Shown here: piece after piece, positions 7,038 to 16,156 of the stretch | How positions within the stretch are numbered: the stretch's first letter is position 1 | Layout: each line of letters starts with the position of its first letter | Assembly (NCBI GenBank): GCA_944383835.1 | Contig: CALWRE010000015.1 | Location: 1-39,447 of the forward strand | DNA from: an uncultured Lachnospiraceae bacterium | GTDB taxonomy: Bacteria > Bacillota > Clostridia > Lachnospirales > Lachnospiraceae | Length of the DNA: 39,447 nt | Reading direction: 5' to 3' | Notes under the pieces: model-generated | The model's input: the letters and a program-made list of their open reading frames with translations, nothing else | The model's database searches: none | What the model was told of the DNA's origin: nothing | Translations under genes and position numbers: made by a program

Positions 7038-7859
7038 TTATTCGACCTCATCGTAGAACACATTCAGCACGCCCATGTAGTTTTCCTTCCAGGGCTTATT
7101 GCGTCCGCAGTAATGAATGATGACGCCGTTTTGGCGCAGCCAATCCACATCGATCTTCTCCAGATTCCTGGGATCGGCATTGTACAGGGTCAGGATGCGG
7201 TCGCTCAAATTATAGCGGATCGTATCCAAAAGCCCGGTTTTCGCACCGTACAGGGCGCTGATAATGTCCTGGTCGGGCAGGGTGAAGACCTTGCCGTATT
7301 TTTCGCAGAAACGGACGACCTCCTCCTTGGACTGGCCGGCCCGCAGCTCCTCCAGGTTCATCATCAGAACGCCGGTATTGATATAGTGGGCTGCCTCCGG
7401 CAGATCCAGACGGATCCGGTTGATTTCGGTCAGCATTTTCTTCGTATGGGTACAGCCCAGATAATACTTCCCCTTCATATCCATCTGATACAGCTCCGTC
7501 AGCGGATTGATTACTACGATATCTGGATCCAGATACAGGATGCGGCTTACGGATGCAGGCAGAAAATCCGCCGCAAAGATCCGATAGTACATCGTCTTCG
7601 GATAGCGGAAATTCTCCGGGAAAAAATCAAAAGCAGATGCGTCCACCCGTATCGGATACAGACGCATATCCTCCCACACGGCACTGTGGGGGGCCCTTGG
7701 AGCAATCTCTTCTTCGATATGCTCCATGTCCACCTCTTCCAGATCAGGATGGAGCAGGTAAACGTTGTATCCGTCCTCCGCCGCAAAGCGGCGGATCGAG
7801 CGGAGACATTTCGATAAGATGCTGACATATCCATGGTCTACGGTAAAAAGCAGATTCAT
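7038..7859 (-). CDS. Glycosyltransferase family 8 protein
   Basis: A 273-residue cytosolic GT-A enzyme. Its metal-binding DxD is in LYLDPDIVV at about residue 110, and the family-8 C-terminal signature HYCGRNKPW coordinates the nucleotide-sugar phosphates. MNTG-type residues are present as YINTGVLMMNL. GT8 enzymes transfer Glc or Gal from UDP-sugars to lipopolysaccharide-like, teichoic or protein acceptors; the acceptor here is unknown. The ribosome site is GAGGAAA. It follows the S10 peptidase gene by 50 bases on the same strand and may be co-transcribed with it. Its stop lies three bases from the convergent AraC gene, with no terminator between. Confidence 0.88.
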   Translation of the reverse strand: MNLLFTVDHGYVSILSKCLRSIRRFAAEDGYNVYLLHPDLEEVDMEHIEEEIAPRAPHSAVWEDMRLYPIRVDASAFDFFPENFRYPKTMYYRIFAADFLPASVSRILYLDPDIVVINPLTELYQMDMKGKYYLGCTHTKKMLTEINRIRLDLPEAAHYINTGVLMMNLEELRAGQSKEEVVRFCEKYGKVFTLPDQDIISALYGAKTGLLDTIRYNLSDRILTLYNADPRNLEKIDVDWLRQNGVIIHYCGRNKPWKENYMGVLNVFYDEVE

Positions 7860-7909
7860 TGACGCTGTTTCCTCTCAGTTCCTTTATTTTTGCAGCTCCA
7901 TTTTGCGGC

Positions 7910-9382
7910 TCAACCCTCATTTCCGGGCATTCCGCCGCCGATGAAGCTGCGGATGTCGCAGCAAAGCTCCGCCACATTGTCCTCGCCGATATAGATCATA
8001 TGGCCGGAAGGATAGCCCTTGACGCAGACGCGGTCCATCGGCAGCCCGGCATGGGTGAGGGTGTAATAAACGATGCCGATATGGGTCGCCGTGTCATACC
8101 AGCCGTTGGCAAAGAAGGTCCGCATGCCGTGCACCTGGCACATGGCATTTCGCAGCTGTTCCCCGGTGGTTCCCATCGGGGACTCCCGATTCCACTTGTC
8201 CTTCTTCGTGTAACTGTCATACATACAGTTGGTCGGGACATAAACCCGGTCCAGCTTAATATTCAGGGACGGGAAAATCACTCCGGTCAGGACGCCGAAG
8301 AAGAAGGGGCTGTAGCGGTCGTCCGAAGCGTCGTCCCACAGGCCGACCGTGTTTTCCACCGTCTCCGGCGTATAGCGGGGCCTGGTGATCCGTCCGTCGA
8401 AGCGGGCCACCGAGCAGCCCTTGTCCTTAATTACCTCCAGACGGAAGGTTGCATCGTCTATCCGCAGGTTCCTCTCCTCCAGGTACTCTCTGGATACCCC
8501 GGTGTAATAGCAGAGCTTCTCGATGATTTTCTCCCGCTCCTCTCCCTGCAGGGCCTCTCCCTTATACAGGGCAAGCAGATATTCCGTATCGGCAAAGGCC
8601 TTTGCCTCCATGGCAAATTCCTCCAGGCTCTGGTCCGTGGGATGGTTGTGGTACCAATTGATGCTGGCGTAGGAAGGGAAGGCCAGGACGGCGTGCTCCA
8701 CCGGCACCTCGCGGCCGAAGTATTTCCCCACCGTCACCGTATTGCCGATTAACACCAGACCGTCGAAGGCGACGTTATAGGCCCTCTCATGGGTGGTTCC
8801 GCAGCCAAGTCCAGCGGCGACGGAGGCCCTGGTGCAGCCATAGCTCTCGCCGATCAGATACTTGGGGCTCAGCCAGCGGTTATAGCGGTGCAGCCATTTT
8901 TCCACGAAAATCAGGAAGGCCTCGGCGTCCTCTTCGATGCCGTAAAATTTCTCGCCCTGGCTCTCGTCGATCAGCAGGCCGTATCCCGTCCCCACTGGGT
9001 CCACCAGCACGATGTCGGCGATATCCAGCAGGCAGTCTGGATTGTCCTTTGCCTCATAGGGCGGCAGGGAGGTGGGACGGTCCGTCTCCCCGTATACCAC
9101 CCGCTTTGCGCCGAGGAAACCGGCGTGAACAAACATGGAGGAAGAGCCCGGTCCTCCGTTAAAGCCGAAAACTACAGGCCGATTGGAACGATCTTCCACA
9201 TCGCTGCGGAAATACGAGTAGGAAAAGATCGAAGCAATCGGCTTCCCGTCCTTGCCGTAAAACACATTGTCTTCGCTGACCGTGTGATAGGGGATGGTCT
9301 TTCCGCCAATCGTAAGCTCCCCGTCCGACTCAAAGCGGGCCGGGGTGAACGCATCTGCCGTAATTTTTTCTGTCGTGTACAT
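7910..9382 (-). CDS. Serine carboxypeptidase-like (S10 family) hydrolase
   Basis: A 490-residue alpha/beta hydrolase of the S10 type. The catalytic triad is visible: Ser180 in GESYG, Asp430 in NGWYDTAT and His461 in GHM. The substrate-binding motif FGFNGGPGSSSM, which forms the oxyanion hole and binds the C-terminal carboxylate, lies near residue 73. There is no signal peptide, so the enzyme should be cytoplasmic, unlike the secreted eukaryotic members. It likely removes C-terminal residues from peptides, or has an esterase role; the substrate is unknown. ATG at 9382 follows GAGGAGG. Its upstream gap holds a 10-bp tandem repeat. Confidence 0.88.
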   Translation of the reverse strand: MYTTEKITADAFTPARFESDGELTIGGKTIPYHTVSEDNVFYGKDGKPIASIFSYSYFRSDVEDRSNRPVVFGFNGGPGSSSMFVHAGFLGAKRVVYGETDRPTSLPPYEAKDNPDCLLDIADIVLVDPVGTGYGLLIDESQGEKFYGIEEDAEAFLIFVEKWLHRYNRWLSPKYLIGESYGCTRASVAAGLGCGTTHERAYNVAFDGLVLIGNTVTVGKYFGREVPVEHAVLAFPSYASINWYHNHPTDQSLEEFAMEAKAFADTEYLLALYKGEALQGEEREKIIEKLCYYTGVSREYLEERNLRIDDATFRLEVIKDKGCSVARFDGRITRPRYTPETVENTVGLWDDASDDRYSPFFFGVLTGVIFPSLNIKLDRVYVPTNCMYDSYTKKDKWNRESPMGTTGEQLRNAMCQVHGMRTFFANGWYDTATHIGIVYYTLTHAGLPMDRVCVKGYPSGHMIYIGEDNVAELCCDIRSFIGGGMPGNEG

Positions 9383-9450
9383 CGCAAATCCTCCTCTTTC
9401 TTTATCACTGTCGTTCTATCGCCATATTCTTCCAGCGCGTTTCACGCCTC

Positions 9451-9513
9451 TTTTGGTCTTCTTTGGTCTTCTTTGGTCTTCTTTGGTCTTCTTATAGTCT
9501 TCTTATGGTCTTC
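9451..9513 (-). repeat. 10/11-bp tandem repeat between MATE and S10 genes
   Basis: On the plus strand, four units of TTTGGTCTTC-type sequence (10-base period, 9451-9490) are followed by two 11-base variants (TTATAGTCTTC, TTATGGTCTTC) that run up to the MATE stop codon. Read on the coding strand it is an A/G-rich leader (AAGACCAAAG)n about 70 bases before the S10 start. Repeat number may vary by slippage. Confidence 0.85.
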
Positions 9514-10884
9514 TTACCGCCGCATCGTTTTTTCATAATAGTGAAGCCAATCCGTCTTCCAGAAATAGATCGCCAGAAGGATAGCGCTCAGCAGCCAGGA
9601 TACCGGATAACCGGCCAGGACCAGCGGAAGATTATAGAGCTGCCGGCCCAAAATCACAATCCAGGCCACGCGGGCCCCGCACCAGCACAGCACCATGATC
9701 ACCATCGGCACGCGGGTCAGGCCCACGCCCCGCAGCGTCCCCGCCAGGCAGTGGGAAATCGCCAGCAGGAAATACCCTATCGATACGATATGCATCATCT
9801 GCAGGCCATAGGCGATAACCTCCGGATCCGAAGAAAAAATCCGCAGAAGCAATCCGCCCAGAAACTGCAAAAGCACCGTCAGTCCCAGGGTAATTCCCAC
9901 GCCCATGACCAGGCCTGTCTTCATTCCCTTCTTCACCCGGTCGTAGTTCAAGGCGCCGATATTCTGTCCCACAAAGGTGGTCAGCGTCATGGACATGCTC
10001 ATCACCGGCAGAATTACAAAGCCGTCGATCTTAATATAGGCGCTGCAGCCTGCCACCGCAATCTCGCCGAAAATATTGATGCTGCTCTGGACAATGACGT
10101 TGGAAAAACCGACAATGGCATTCTGGATGCCGCTGGGCAGGCCCACCCGGATCACCGCCGCCATCTGCTTCGGATAAATTCGGATGTCCCGGAGCGTCAC
10201 CTTATATTCCTCGTCCGTCCGTATCAGGACCGCCAGGATCAGCACGGCGCTGACCGCCTGGGAGATAATCGTAGCCAGAGCCGCCCCTCCGACGCCGGTG
10301 TGGAAGCCGGCCACGAAGAGGATATCCAGCACGATGTTCAGCAGGGAGGCCAGGATCAGGAAATACAGAGGCCTCTTGGAATCGCCCAGCGCCCGCAGCA
10401 GGCCGCTTCCCATGTTGTAAAAAACGGTGGCCATTCCGCCCAGGAAGATAATCTGCAGGTATTCCACCGACATGGGCATCACATTCTCCGGCGTGTCCAT
10501 CCAGATCAGGATCTGCGGCGTCAGGAAATAGCCGATGACCGTGACGGCGATTCCTGCGATGACCGAAAAGGCCAGCACCGAATGGATGGCATGGTGAAGC
10601 CCTTTTTTATCCCTGGCTCCGTAATACTGGGAAATGACAACGCTGCCTCCGACGGCAATTCCCATGAACAGATTGACAATCATATTGATCAGGCTGGTGG
10701 AGGAGCCCACCGCCGCCAGAGCCAAATCCCCGACATAATGTCCCACCACGGCGGAGTCCACCGCATTATACAGCTGCTGAAACAGGTTGCCCAACAGCAA
10801 AGGCAGGGCGAAGGAAATCATTTGCCTGGCAATAGGCCCCTCCGTCATCAGCCCTTCCTGACGCTTTTCCGATACTGACGCCAC
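9514..10884 (-). CDS. MATE family multidrug/metabolite exporter
   Basis: A 456-residue, 12-helix exporter. The N-terminal half opens with the family pattern PLLLGNLFQQLYNAVDSAVVG and the second repeat has LPSGIQNAIVGFSN and FVGQNIGA. MATE proteins export cationic drugs or metabolites in exchange for Na+ or H+. Translation probably starts at GTG 10884: its ribosome site (GAGGG) lies inside the last codons of the aconitase-like gene, four bases upstream, so the two genes are translationally coupled. The alternative ATG is 12 codons in (MTEGPIARQM). Confidence 0.9.
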   Translation of the reverse strand: MASVSEKRQEGLMTEGPIARQMISFALPLLLGNLFQQLYNAVDSAVVGHYVGDLALAAVGSSTSLINMIVNLFMGIAVGGSVVISQYYGARDKKGLHHAIHSVLAFSVIAGIAVTVIGYFLTPQILIWMDTPENVMPMSVEYLQIIFLGGMATVFYNMGSGLLRALGDSKRPLYFLILASLLNIVLDILFVAGFHTGVGGAALATIISQAVSAVLILAVLIRTDEEYKVTLRDIRIYPKQMAAVIRVGLPSGIQNAIVGFSNVIVQSSINIFGEIAVAGCSAYIKIDGFVILPVMSMSMTLTTFVGQNIGALNYDRVKKGMKTGLVMGVGITLGLTVLLQFLGGLLLRIFSSDPEVIAYGLQMMHIVSIGYFLLAISHCLAGTLRGVGLTRVPMVIMVLCWCGARVAWIVILGRQLYNLPLVLAGYPVSWLLSAILLAIYFWKTDWLHYYEKTMRR

Positions 10885-10888
10885 TTTC

Positions 10889-13162
10889 TTACCCTCTTTT
10901 CTCTCTATAGTAATTGATCAAGCAGCCGTCCAAAATGATCTGCCTCTCATCCCCCGTCATCTCCCCGATCTCCAGCGTAAAGGGAATCAATTTTCCTTCG
11001 TGGATGCGGTAGGCCGTGACCTTGGGCGCTCCCTGGGCAATAGCCGTGCGGATGCCCGGAATAAACAGGAAGTCCAGGTTTTCAAAGGGCAGCGCATCCT
11101 CCGGCCAGATGAAGGGGATCATCCCCCAGTTGATCAGGTTGGAGCGATAGCGCTTGGTCGCATATTCCTTGGCGATATTGGCCCAGCCTCCCAGCACCTT
11201 CTGACAGGAGGCCGCCTGCTCTCTGGCCGAGCCGTCGCCCGGCTTCACCGCGTAAATTACGGTGCCGATGCCGGTAGCCCTGGCCTTAAGCTCGGGGTAA
11301 ACCGCCTTGATCGCCCGGAAGGCCTCTCCCACGTCCGGATTCTCCCGCATCGGGCAGGAATTGGTCCGGCGAACCAGTTCCACCTCCCGGATCTCCTTGG
11401 CCCGCCCCACATACTGAGGATCCTTTCGGGACAGGGCAAACTGGGCCAATGCCTCCGGATTGGAACGATAGGAGGAGGTCTCGCCGGAAGGAATCAGCTC
11501 GTCGGTGGTCGTCACCGGATCGTGGATCACCGAAACCACCCGCAGCAGAATATCCTCCGTCAGCGGCACCATCTCCGGCCAGTCCTTGATATTGGGGCCG
11601 AACTGGATCTGCGCGTTCGGATCCGCCTTGCCAAAGCCGTCGAACACCCGCCGGTCGTAGATGGCGGAATCAAAATGATAGGTCTGCCCGGTGTATTCCA
11701 CATCCAGCTCGTCGGCCCCGGTTAAGAAACCCTTGGCCGCAGCCGTCGCCGCGATGGAACGGGCGTCCATCAGGGCCACAGAGGCAATCTGACCGCTCTG
11801 CAGCTTGGAACCCTCCCGGTTCGGGAAGTTGCGGGTGGAATGGCGGATGCTGAGGGCCCCGTTGGCAGGGGTGTCTCCTGCCCCGAAGCAGGGGCCGCAG
11901 AAGGCGGTCTTGATCACCGCACCCGCGTCCAGCAGTTCTCCCGCCACCCCGTTGTTCATCAGCTCCTTGAAAATCGGGGTGCTGGCCGGGTAGACGCTTA
12001 AAGCGAAACGGCCATCGCCGATATTCCTTCCCCGCAGGATATCCGCCGCCGCGCAGATGTTTTCAAAGCCGCCGCCGGCGCAGCCGGCGATAATTCCCTG
12101 CTCCACATAGAGCCGTCCGTCCACGATCTTATCCCGCAGATGATACTCCACCGCTTCTCCCAGGCTGACCCTGGCCTTCTGCTCGCAGTCCGCCAGAATG
12201 TCCTCCAGGTTTTCCTTCAGCTCATGGATGGGATAGACGTTGCTGGGATGGAAGGGCATGGCGATCATCGGGCGAATTTCGCTTAAATTCACCTCGACCG
12301 CCCCATCGTAATAGGCTCCCTCTCCCGGCTCCAGATGGCGGTAGTCTCCCCTGCGCCCATGGATTTCATAAAATTCCTCGATTTTTTCATCGGTGGCCCA
12401 GATGGACGAAAGGCAGGCGGTCTCCGTCGTCATCACGTCCACTCCCATCCTCTCGTCGGCGGAAAGATTTGCCACGCCGGGGCCCACAAATTCCATCACC
12501 TTGTTTTTCACATAGCCGCGGGCAAAAACCTTGCCGATGATCGCCAGGGCAATATCCTGGGGACCTACTCCCTTGCGGGGCGCCCCGGTCAGATAAATCG
12601 CCACGACCTCCGGCCTCTTAATATCATAGGTACGGCCCAGCAGCTGCTTTACCAGCTCCGGCCCGCCTTCGCCCACGCCCATCGTTCCCAGCGCCCCGTA
12701 GCGGGTATGACTGTCGGAGCCGAGAATCATCTCTCCCCCCTTCGCCATCCTCTCTCTGGCATACTGATGGATTACCGCCTGATGCGGGGGCACATAGACG
12801 CCGCCGTAACGCTTGGCGCAGGTCAGGCCAAACATGTGGTCGTCCTCATTGATGGTGCCGCCCACAGCGCAGAGGCTGTTGTGGCAGTTGGTCAGCACGT
12901 AGGGAATCGGAAACTTCTCCAGTCCGCTGGCCCTGGCCGTCTGGATGATGCCCACAAAGGTAATGTCGTGGGATGCCAGCTGGTCAAACTTGATGTTTAG
13001 ATTTTCCATATCGTCCGAGGTATTATGCCCCTCCAGAATGCGATAGGCCATCGTTTTCTTCGCTGCCTCCCGCGGCGCGGCAAGTCCCATGGCCTCTCCC
13101 TGCGCCTCCGGGACCAAGCCGTTTTTCGTCAGGTAAACTCCGGTTTCATACAATCGAATCAT
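10889..13162 (-). CDS. Aconitase-superfamily hydratase, YbhJ-like
   Basis: A 757-residue member of the aconitase superfamily that resembles E. coli YbhJ, whose substrate is not established. The three cysteines that would hold a [4Fe-4S] cluster are present (one in IAGCAGGG, two in FCGPCFGAG), as are aconitase-like segments ([36 protein letters not shown], in outline). The C-terminal swivel domain includes [15 protein letters not shown]. The start at 13162 ([11 protein letters not shown]) is fixed by AGGAGG seven bases upstream; a GTG at 13183 overlaps that site and is rejected. It is the first gene of a minus-strand unit with the MATE exporter directly behind it. It may dehydrate a hydroxy acid other than citrate. 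Confidence 0.85.
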   Translation of the reverse strand: MIRLYETGVYLTKNGLVPEAQGEAMGLAAPREAAKKTMAYRILEGHNTSDDMENLNIKFDQLASHDITFVGIIQTARASGLEKFPIPYVLTNCHNSLCAVGGTINEDDHMFGLTCAKRYGGVYVPPHQAVIHQYARERMAKGGEMILGSDSHTRYGALGTMGVGEGGPELVKQLLGRTYDIKRPEVVAIYLTGAPRKGVGPQDIALAIIGKVFARGYVKNKVMEFVGPGVANLSADERMGVDVMTTETACLSSIWATDEKIEEFYEIHGRRGDYRHLEPGEGAYYDGAVEVNLSEIRPMIAMPFHPSNVYPIHELKENLEDILADCEQKARVSLGEAVEYHLRDKIVDGRLYVEQGIIAGCAGGGFENICAAADILRGRNIGDGRFALSVYPASTPIFKELMNNGVAGELLDAGAVIKTAFCGPCFGAGDTPANGALSIRHSTRNFPNREGSKLQSGQIASVALMDARSIAATAAAKGFLTGADELDVEYTGQTYHFDSAIYDRRVFDGFGKADPNAQIQFGPNIKDWPEMVPLTEDILLRVVSVIHDPVTTTDELIPSGETSSYRSNPEALAQFALSRKDPQYVGRAKEIREVELVRRTNSCPMRENPDVGEAFRAIKAVYPELKARATGIGTVIYAVKPGDGSAREQAASCQKVLGGWANIAKEYATKRYRSNLINWGMIPFIWPEDALPFENLDFLFIPGIRTAIAQGAPKVTAYRIHEGKLIPFTLEIGEMTGDERQIILDGCLINYYREKRG

Positions 13163-13196
13163 ATCCTTTCCTCCTCGTCCCACTGCATTATCCTCT

Positions 13197-13247
13197 ATTG
13201 TAAAACAGTTAATTTAATTTGACAATAACGGATTTGCCCGTTAAACT
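13197..13247. promoter_or_regulatory. Overlapping divergent promoters
   Basis: Minus strand: TTGTCA (13225-13220), 17-base spacer, TACAAT (13202-13197) for the aconitase-like gene. Plus strand: TTGACA (13219-13224), 17-base spacer, TAAACT (13242-13247) for the membrane protein. The two -35 boxes share the same bases, so firing of one may hinder the other. A short inverted repeat AACGG-N6-CCGTT lies just to the right. Confidence 0.65.
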
Positions 13248-13301
13248 GTAGAATGACCCTTTAGACTGGCAAAACAAGAGAGAAAGAGACAGGTACGGCA
13301 A

Positions 13302-14219
13302 ATGTTTAAAAAATCTTCCAAAAAATCCGGCCATGGGTTCCGCCATGTGGAAAACCGCAGGCTGCTGGCCCTAATCTACTCCTTTCTGCGCCTTTCCGTT
13401 ATCCTCGTAATGATTGCGCAGATTTTCAACCGCAACTATGAAAACGTATTTCTCTGCATCCTGACCTTAGTTTTATTCATGATGCCCTCCCTGATTGAGC
13501 GGCAGCTGCGCATCGACCTGCCGGACACCCTGGAGGTCATCATCCTTCTGTTCATCTTCGCCGCTGAAATCCTGGGCGAAATCCAGGCCTATTACATCCA
13601 CTTCCCCTACTGGGATACCATGCTGCACACCTTAAACGGGTTCCTCTGCGCGGCCATCGGCTTTTCCCTGGTGGATCTATTGGACCGCACCGAACGGTTT
13701 TCCTTTAAGCTTTCGCCGGTCTTTATGGCCCTGACCGCCTTCTGCTTTTCGATGACCGTAGGCGTGCTGTGGGAATTTTTTGAGCATTTCGTGGACACCC
13801 ACCTGTTCTTCGATATGCAGAAGGATACCGTTGTGAACGCGATTTCCACCGTGATGCTGGATGAAACCCGCACCAATAAGGTGGTACATATCCGGGATAT
13901 CGCCGACGTGATCCTGGTTCACAGCGACGGAACCACCCAGGCCCTGGGTCTGGGCGGCTATCTCGATATCGGCCTGTACGATACGATGAAGGATCTTTTC
14001 GTCAACTTCGTGGGCGCGGTCGTCTTTTCCATCGTCGGCTTCTTCTATATTAAAAACAGGGGCCGCGGCTGGTTTGCCCGCCGCTTCATCCCCTATGTTC
14101 TCCATGAGCCTGCCGCCGACGGCGCAGGAGCCCAAGAGTCGGCCGCCGGAGCGGAATCTGCGCCGGATAATCCCTCGGATACCCTGGATACGCCGGATAT
14201 GCCGGATACATCGGACTAA
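13302..14219 (+). CDS. Multi-pass membrane protein, YjdF (DUF2238)-like
   Basis: A 305-residue protein with about six membrane helices. The core carries conserved acidic and His residues in membrane-flanking positions: YWDTMLHTLNGF and LWEFFEHFVDTHLFFD. The pattern is like that of YjdF/DUF2238 proteins, though similarity is loose. Near the end of the core DLFVNFVGAVVFSIVGFFYIK is the last helix. The C-terminus is a 35-residue low-complexity tail of Ala/Glu and then Asp-Thr-Pro repeats, probably cytoplasmic and disordered. It is divergent from the aconitase-like gene and convergent with tcdA, with stop codons overlapping by three bases. The function is unknown; bound metal is possible given the D/H/E cluster. 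Confidence 0.65.
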   Translation: MFKKSSKKSGHGFRHVENRRLLALIYSFLRLSVILVMIAQIFNRNYENVFLCILTLVLFMMPSLIERQLRIDLPDTLEVIILLFIFAAEILGEIQAYYIHFPYWDTMLHTLNGFLCAAIGFSLVDLLDRTERFSFKLSPVFMALTAFCFSMTVGVLWEFFEHFVDTHLFFDMQKDTVVNAISTVMLDETRTNKVVHIRDIADVILVHSDGTTQALGLGGYLDIGLYDTMKDLFVNFVGAVVFSIVGFFYIKNRGRGWFARRFIPYVLHEPAADGAGAQESAAGAESAPDNPSDTLDTPDMPDTSD

Positions 14220-14992
14220 ACGCCGGCAATGTCCCGAATCACCGCTCCGGCCAGGATGAGCCCGGCCGCAGCCGGCACAAAGGAATTGCTTCCCGGCACA
14301 TCCCGGCGGGAAGAGCCTCCCCGGCCCGTTTCCGCCTCCGGCTCTGTCTGATTTGTCTTTGTTCCTGTCTCCGCCAGAGAAAAGCGGGGACGGAGCGGAG
14401 GTTCCGTGGAATAAACCACCTTGCAGGCCTTCACCCCCCTGGCCTTCAGCTCCCGGCGCATCACGCGGGCCAAGGGGCAGACGCTGGTCTCGTAGATATC
14501 GGCCACCCGAAACTGGGTCGGATCCAATTTATTGCCGGCCCCCATACAGCTGATAATCGGCGTCCCGGCCTGCCCGGCGCGGACAATCAGCTCTACCTTC
14601 GCCGCCACCGTATCCACTGCGTCCACCACATAATCGTACTGCCCCAAATCATACTGATCGGCGTTCTCCGGCAGATAGAAGCAGTGATAGGTCTCCACCT
14701 GGGCCTCCGGGTTAATCGAGAGAATCCGGTCCCGCATCACATCGGTTTTATACTGTCCCAGGCTGGAAAGGGTGGCCGCCAGCTGCCGGTTTAAATTGGA
14801 AAGGGCCACCACGTCGCTGTCATAGAGGGCGAGACGGCCTATCCCCGCCCTGGCAAGGGCCTCCACCGCATGTCCGCCGACCCCTCCGATTCCAAACACC
14901 GCCACCGAGGCCCCATAAAGCCTTTCCATGGCCGCATCTCCGAACATGGCCCTCGTCCGTATAAATATATCGTCCCGATTTATCTTTTCCAT
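14216..14992 (-). CDS. tcdA: tRNA threonylcarbamoyladenosine dehydratase
   Basis: A 258-residue E1-like enzyme of the ThiF/MoeB superfamily that uses ATP to cyclise t6A to ct6A at position 37 of ANN-decoding tRNAs. Visible features are the dinucleotide loop VFGIGGVGGHAVEALARAG (residues about 32-50), the conserved LALYDSDVV and SNLNRQ ATP-binding motifs, and DAVDTVAAK. MGAGNKLDPTQFRVADIYET is the TcdA-type segment, and a Cys lies in TSVCPLARVMRREL. The region near residue 215 is an unusual Thr/Glu/Gly-rich insertion before the GSNSFVPAAAGL ending. The ribosome site is weak (AGAAG). Confidence 0.9.
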   Translation of the reverse strand: MEKINRDDIFIRTRAMFGDAAMERLYGASVAVFGIGGVGGHAVEALARAGIGRLALYDSDVVALSNLNRQLAATLSSLGQYKTDVMRDRILSINPEAQVETYHCFYLPENADQYDLGQYDYVVDAVDTVAAKVELIVRAGQAGTPIISCMGAGNKLDPTQFRVADIYETSVCPLARVMRRELKARGVKACKVVYSTEPPLRPRFSLAETGTKTNQTEPEAETGRGGSSRRDVPGSNSFVPAAAGLILAGAVIRDIAGV

Positions 14993-15094
14993 CGTTTCTT
15001 CTCCGTATTGGTTCTGGCTCCATAATCCGCACGAAAACGCATATCTTGGCCCATTGTGCTTTGTTCCTTGCGCTTTGTTCCCCGTGCCGTATTC

Positions 15095-15123
15095 ATTATA
15101 GCAAATGTCCCCTGCCGTGTAAA
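15095..15123 (-). promoter_or_regulatory. Promoter of tcdA
   Basis: Minus strand: TTTACA (15123-15118), 17-base spacer, TATAAT (15100-15095). Placed between trmO and tcdA, it gives tcdA its own start about 100 bases upstream of the gene. Confidence 0.75.
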
Positions 15124-15140
15124 TGTATGATGAATGGGGC

Positions 15141-15836
15141 TTACCGCCGGTACTCTTCCACCTCGATCACCGTAAGCACCCCATCGCAGACTCGGAACCG
15201 GATATTCTGATGGCCGAAAGCCACTCCGTATATCCGCTCCGGGTCATTTTGATAGGCAGGACGGGGATCCTGGGCCAGTATGCCGGTCAGGGCCTCTCGC
15301 TTTTCCTCCGGAATCTGCTCCAGCAACTCCTGGGGGAATCGCACTTCCAGACCGTAATCGACAAAGGCGTCGGCAAACCCGCCCACCGCATCGGGATGGC
15401 TGTCCGTGTAGGGCAGATAAGGCTTAATGTCGTAGATAGGCGTCCCATCCATCAGGTCGGCTCCCTCCACATGCAGAACCGGGCCCAGCTCATGATCCAT
15501 CTCGATCCCGATAAGCCGCACCGACGACAGGCCGATAGGGTTAGGCCGGAAAGGGGAGCGGGTGGCAAAAACGCCCATATGGCGGTTGCCCCCCAGCCGG
15601 GGCGGATGGACCGTAGGCGACCAGCCGTCCTTCGCCGCCTCGGAAAACTGCCACAAAATCCAGATATGGGAATAACCCTCCAGCCCCTTCACCGCCGCTG
15701 GATTGCGGTACTCCGGCTCAAAAACCACGCAGGCCCGAAGGGATTTTACCAGCCCGCTCTGACGCGGAATCCCGAACTTCTCCGGGAAATCGCTGCGGAT
15801 GCGGGCGACTATCTTCATCACATTGCTCTCGCTCAT
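15141..15836 (-). CDS. trmO: tRNA (adenine(37)-N6)-methyltransferase, TsaA/YaeB type
   Basis: A 231-residue protein of the TrmO family, which uses S-adenosylmethionine to methylate N6 of t6A37 in tRNA-Thr(GGU). The family signature RSPFRPNPIG (about residue 92) is intact, preceded by GLEGYSHIWILWQF and followed by DGTPIYDIKPYLPYTD and a C-terminal domain. AAGGAG seven bases before ATG supports the start. It sits upstream of tcdA on the same strand, so two modifiers of the same nucleoside are neighbours. Confidence 0.9.
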   Translation of the reverse strand: MSESNVMKIVARIRSDFPEKFGIPRQSGLVKSLRACVVFEPEYRNPAAVKGLEGYSHIWILWQFSEAAKDGWSPTVHPPRLGGNRHMGVFATRSPFRPNPIGLSSVRLIGIEMDHELGPVLHVEGADLMDGTPIYDIKPYLPYTDSHPDAVGGFADAFVDYGLEVRFPQELLEQIPEEKREALTGILAQDPRPAYQNDPERIYGVAFGHQNIRFRVCDGVLTVIEVEEYRR

Positions 15837-15882
15837 TTCATTTCTCCTTGCAAAGTATCATAAGGTACAGAATCTTAATATC

Positions 15883-15943
15883 ATCTTAAAGGATAATCTC
15901 TTAAGGGAGCTTGAGGGATATCTTAAGGGATAACCTCTTAAAG
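15883..15943. repeat. Imperfect direct repeats rich in CTTAAG
   Basis: In the 335-base gap between trmO and the glycerol-3-phosphate operon, ATCTTAAAGGATAATCTCTT (15883-15902) recurs as ATCTTAAGGGATAACCTCTT (15920-15939), with further CTTAA elements around it. The repeat start-to-start distance is 37 bases. It could be a binding site for an unknown factor upstream of trmO, or slippage-derived. The rest of the gap holds the next operon's promoter and leader. Confidence 0.55.
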
Positions 15944-16014
15944 TTACAACAGGATTTGCAGCTTACCTTAAGTGTAGCGGAATAAACTTTTTGCCGCAAG
16001 CCGAATTTGCTTCA

Positions 16015-16043
16015 TTGACCCCTCCGGCTTTCTGTGTTATAGT
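16015..16043 (+). promoter_or_regulatory. Promoter of the glycerol-3-phosphate operon
   Basis: TTGACC (16015-16020), 17-base spacer, TATAGT (16038-16043). Transcription would start near 16050 and give a leader of about 120 bases before the first gene. Confidence 0.8.
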
Positions 16044-16049
16044 GGAGAT

Positions 16050-16156
16050 AAGTTAATAAAGGATGGCTGCCGCGTCTTTATACGCGCAGTCCGGCCGAGA
16101 GTTTTCAGAGCAGCGGTTATGAAAGAATTTTTCTTTTATTTTCGCTGCCCTTTTTT
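16050..16156 (+). ncRNA. Attenuator leader, candidate GlpP target
   Basis: The transcribed leader first forms a hairpin at 16067-16089: CTG-CGCGT pairs with ACGCG-CAG with one bulged C. A second hairpin follows at 16110-16148, with GCAGCG / CGCTGC at the base and AAAGAA / TTCTTT inside, then CCTTTTTT. The second looks like an intrinsic terminator placed just before the ribosome site. The operon ends in glpP, and GlpP proteins of Bacillus bind leader RNA and prevent termination when glycerol-3-phosphate is present. The same control is therefore likely here. Confidence 0.65.
16110..16156 (+). terminator. Leader terminator before the GlpA-like gene
   Basis: A 6-bp GC-rich base stem plus a 6-bp upper stem, separated by an internal loop, is followed by T6 at 16151-16156. 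It lies between the promoter and the first start codon and is read as an attenuator. Confidence 0.7.

Noticed and set aside
9451..9513. CRISPR array
   Set aside because: Units are 10-11 bases with no spacers and no cas genes are near; it is a simple tandem repeat.
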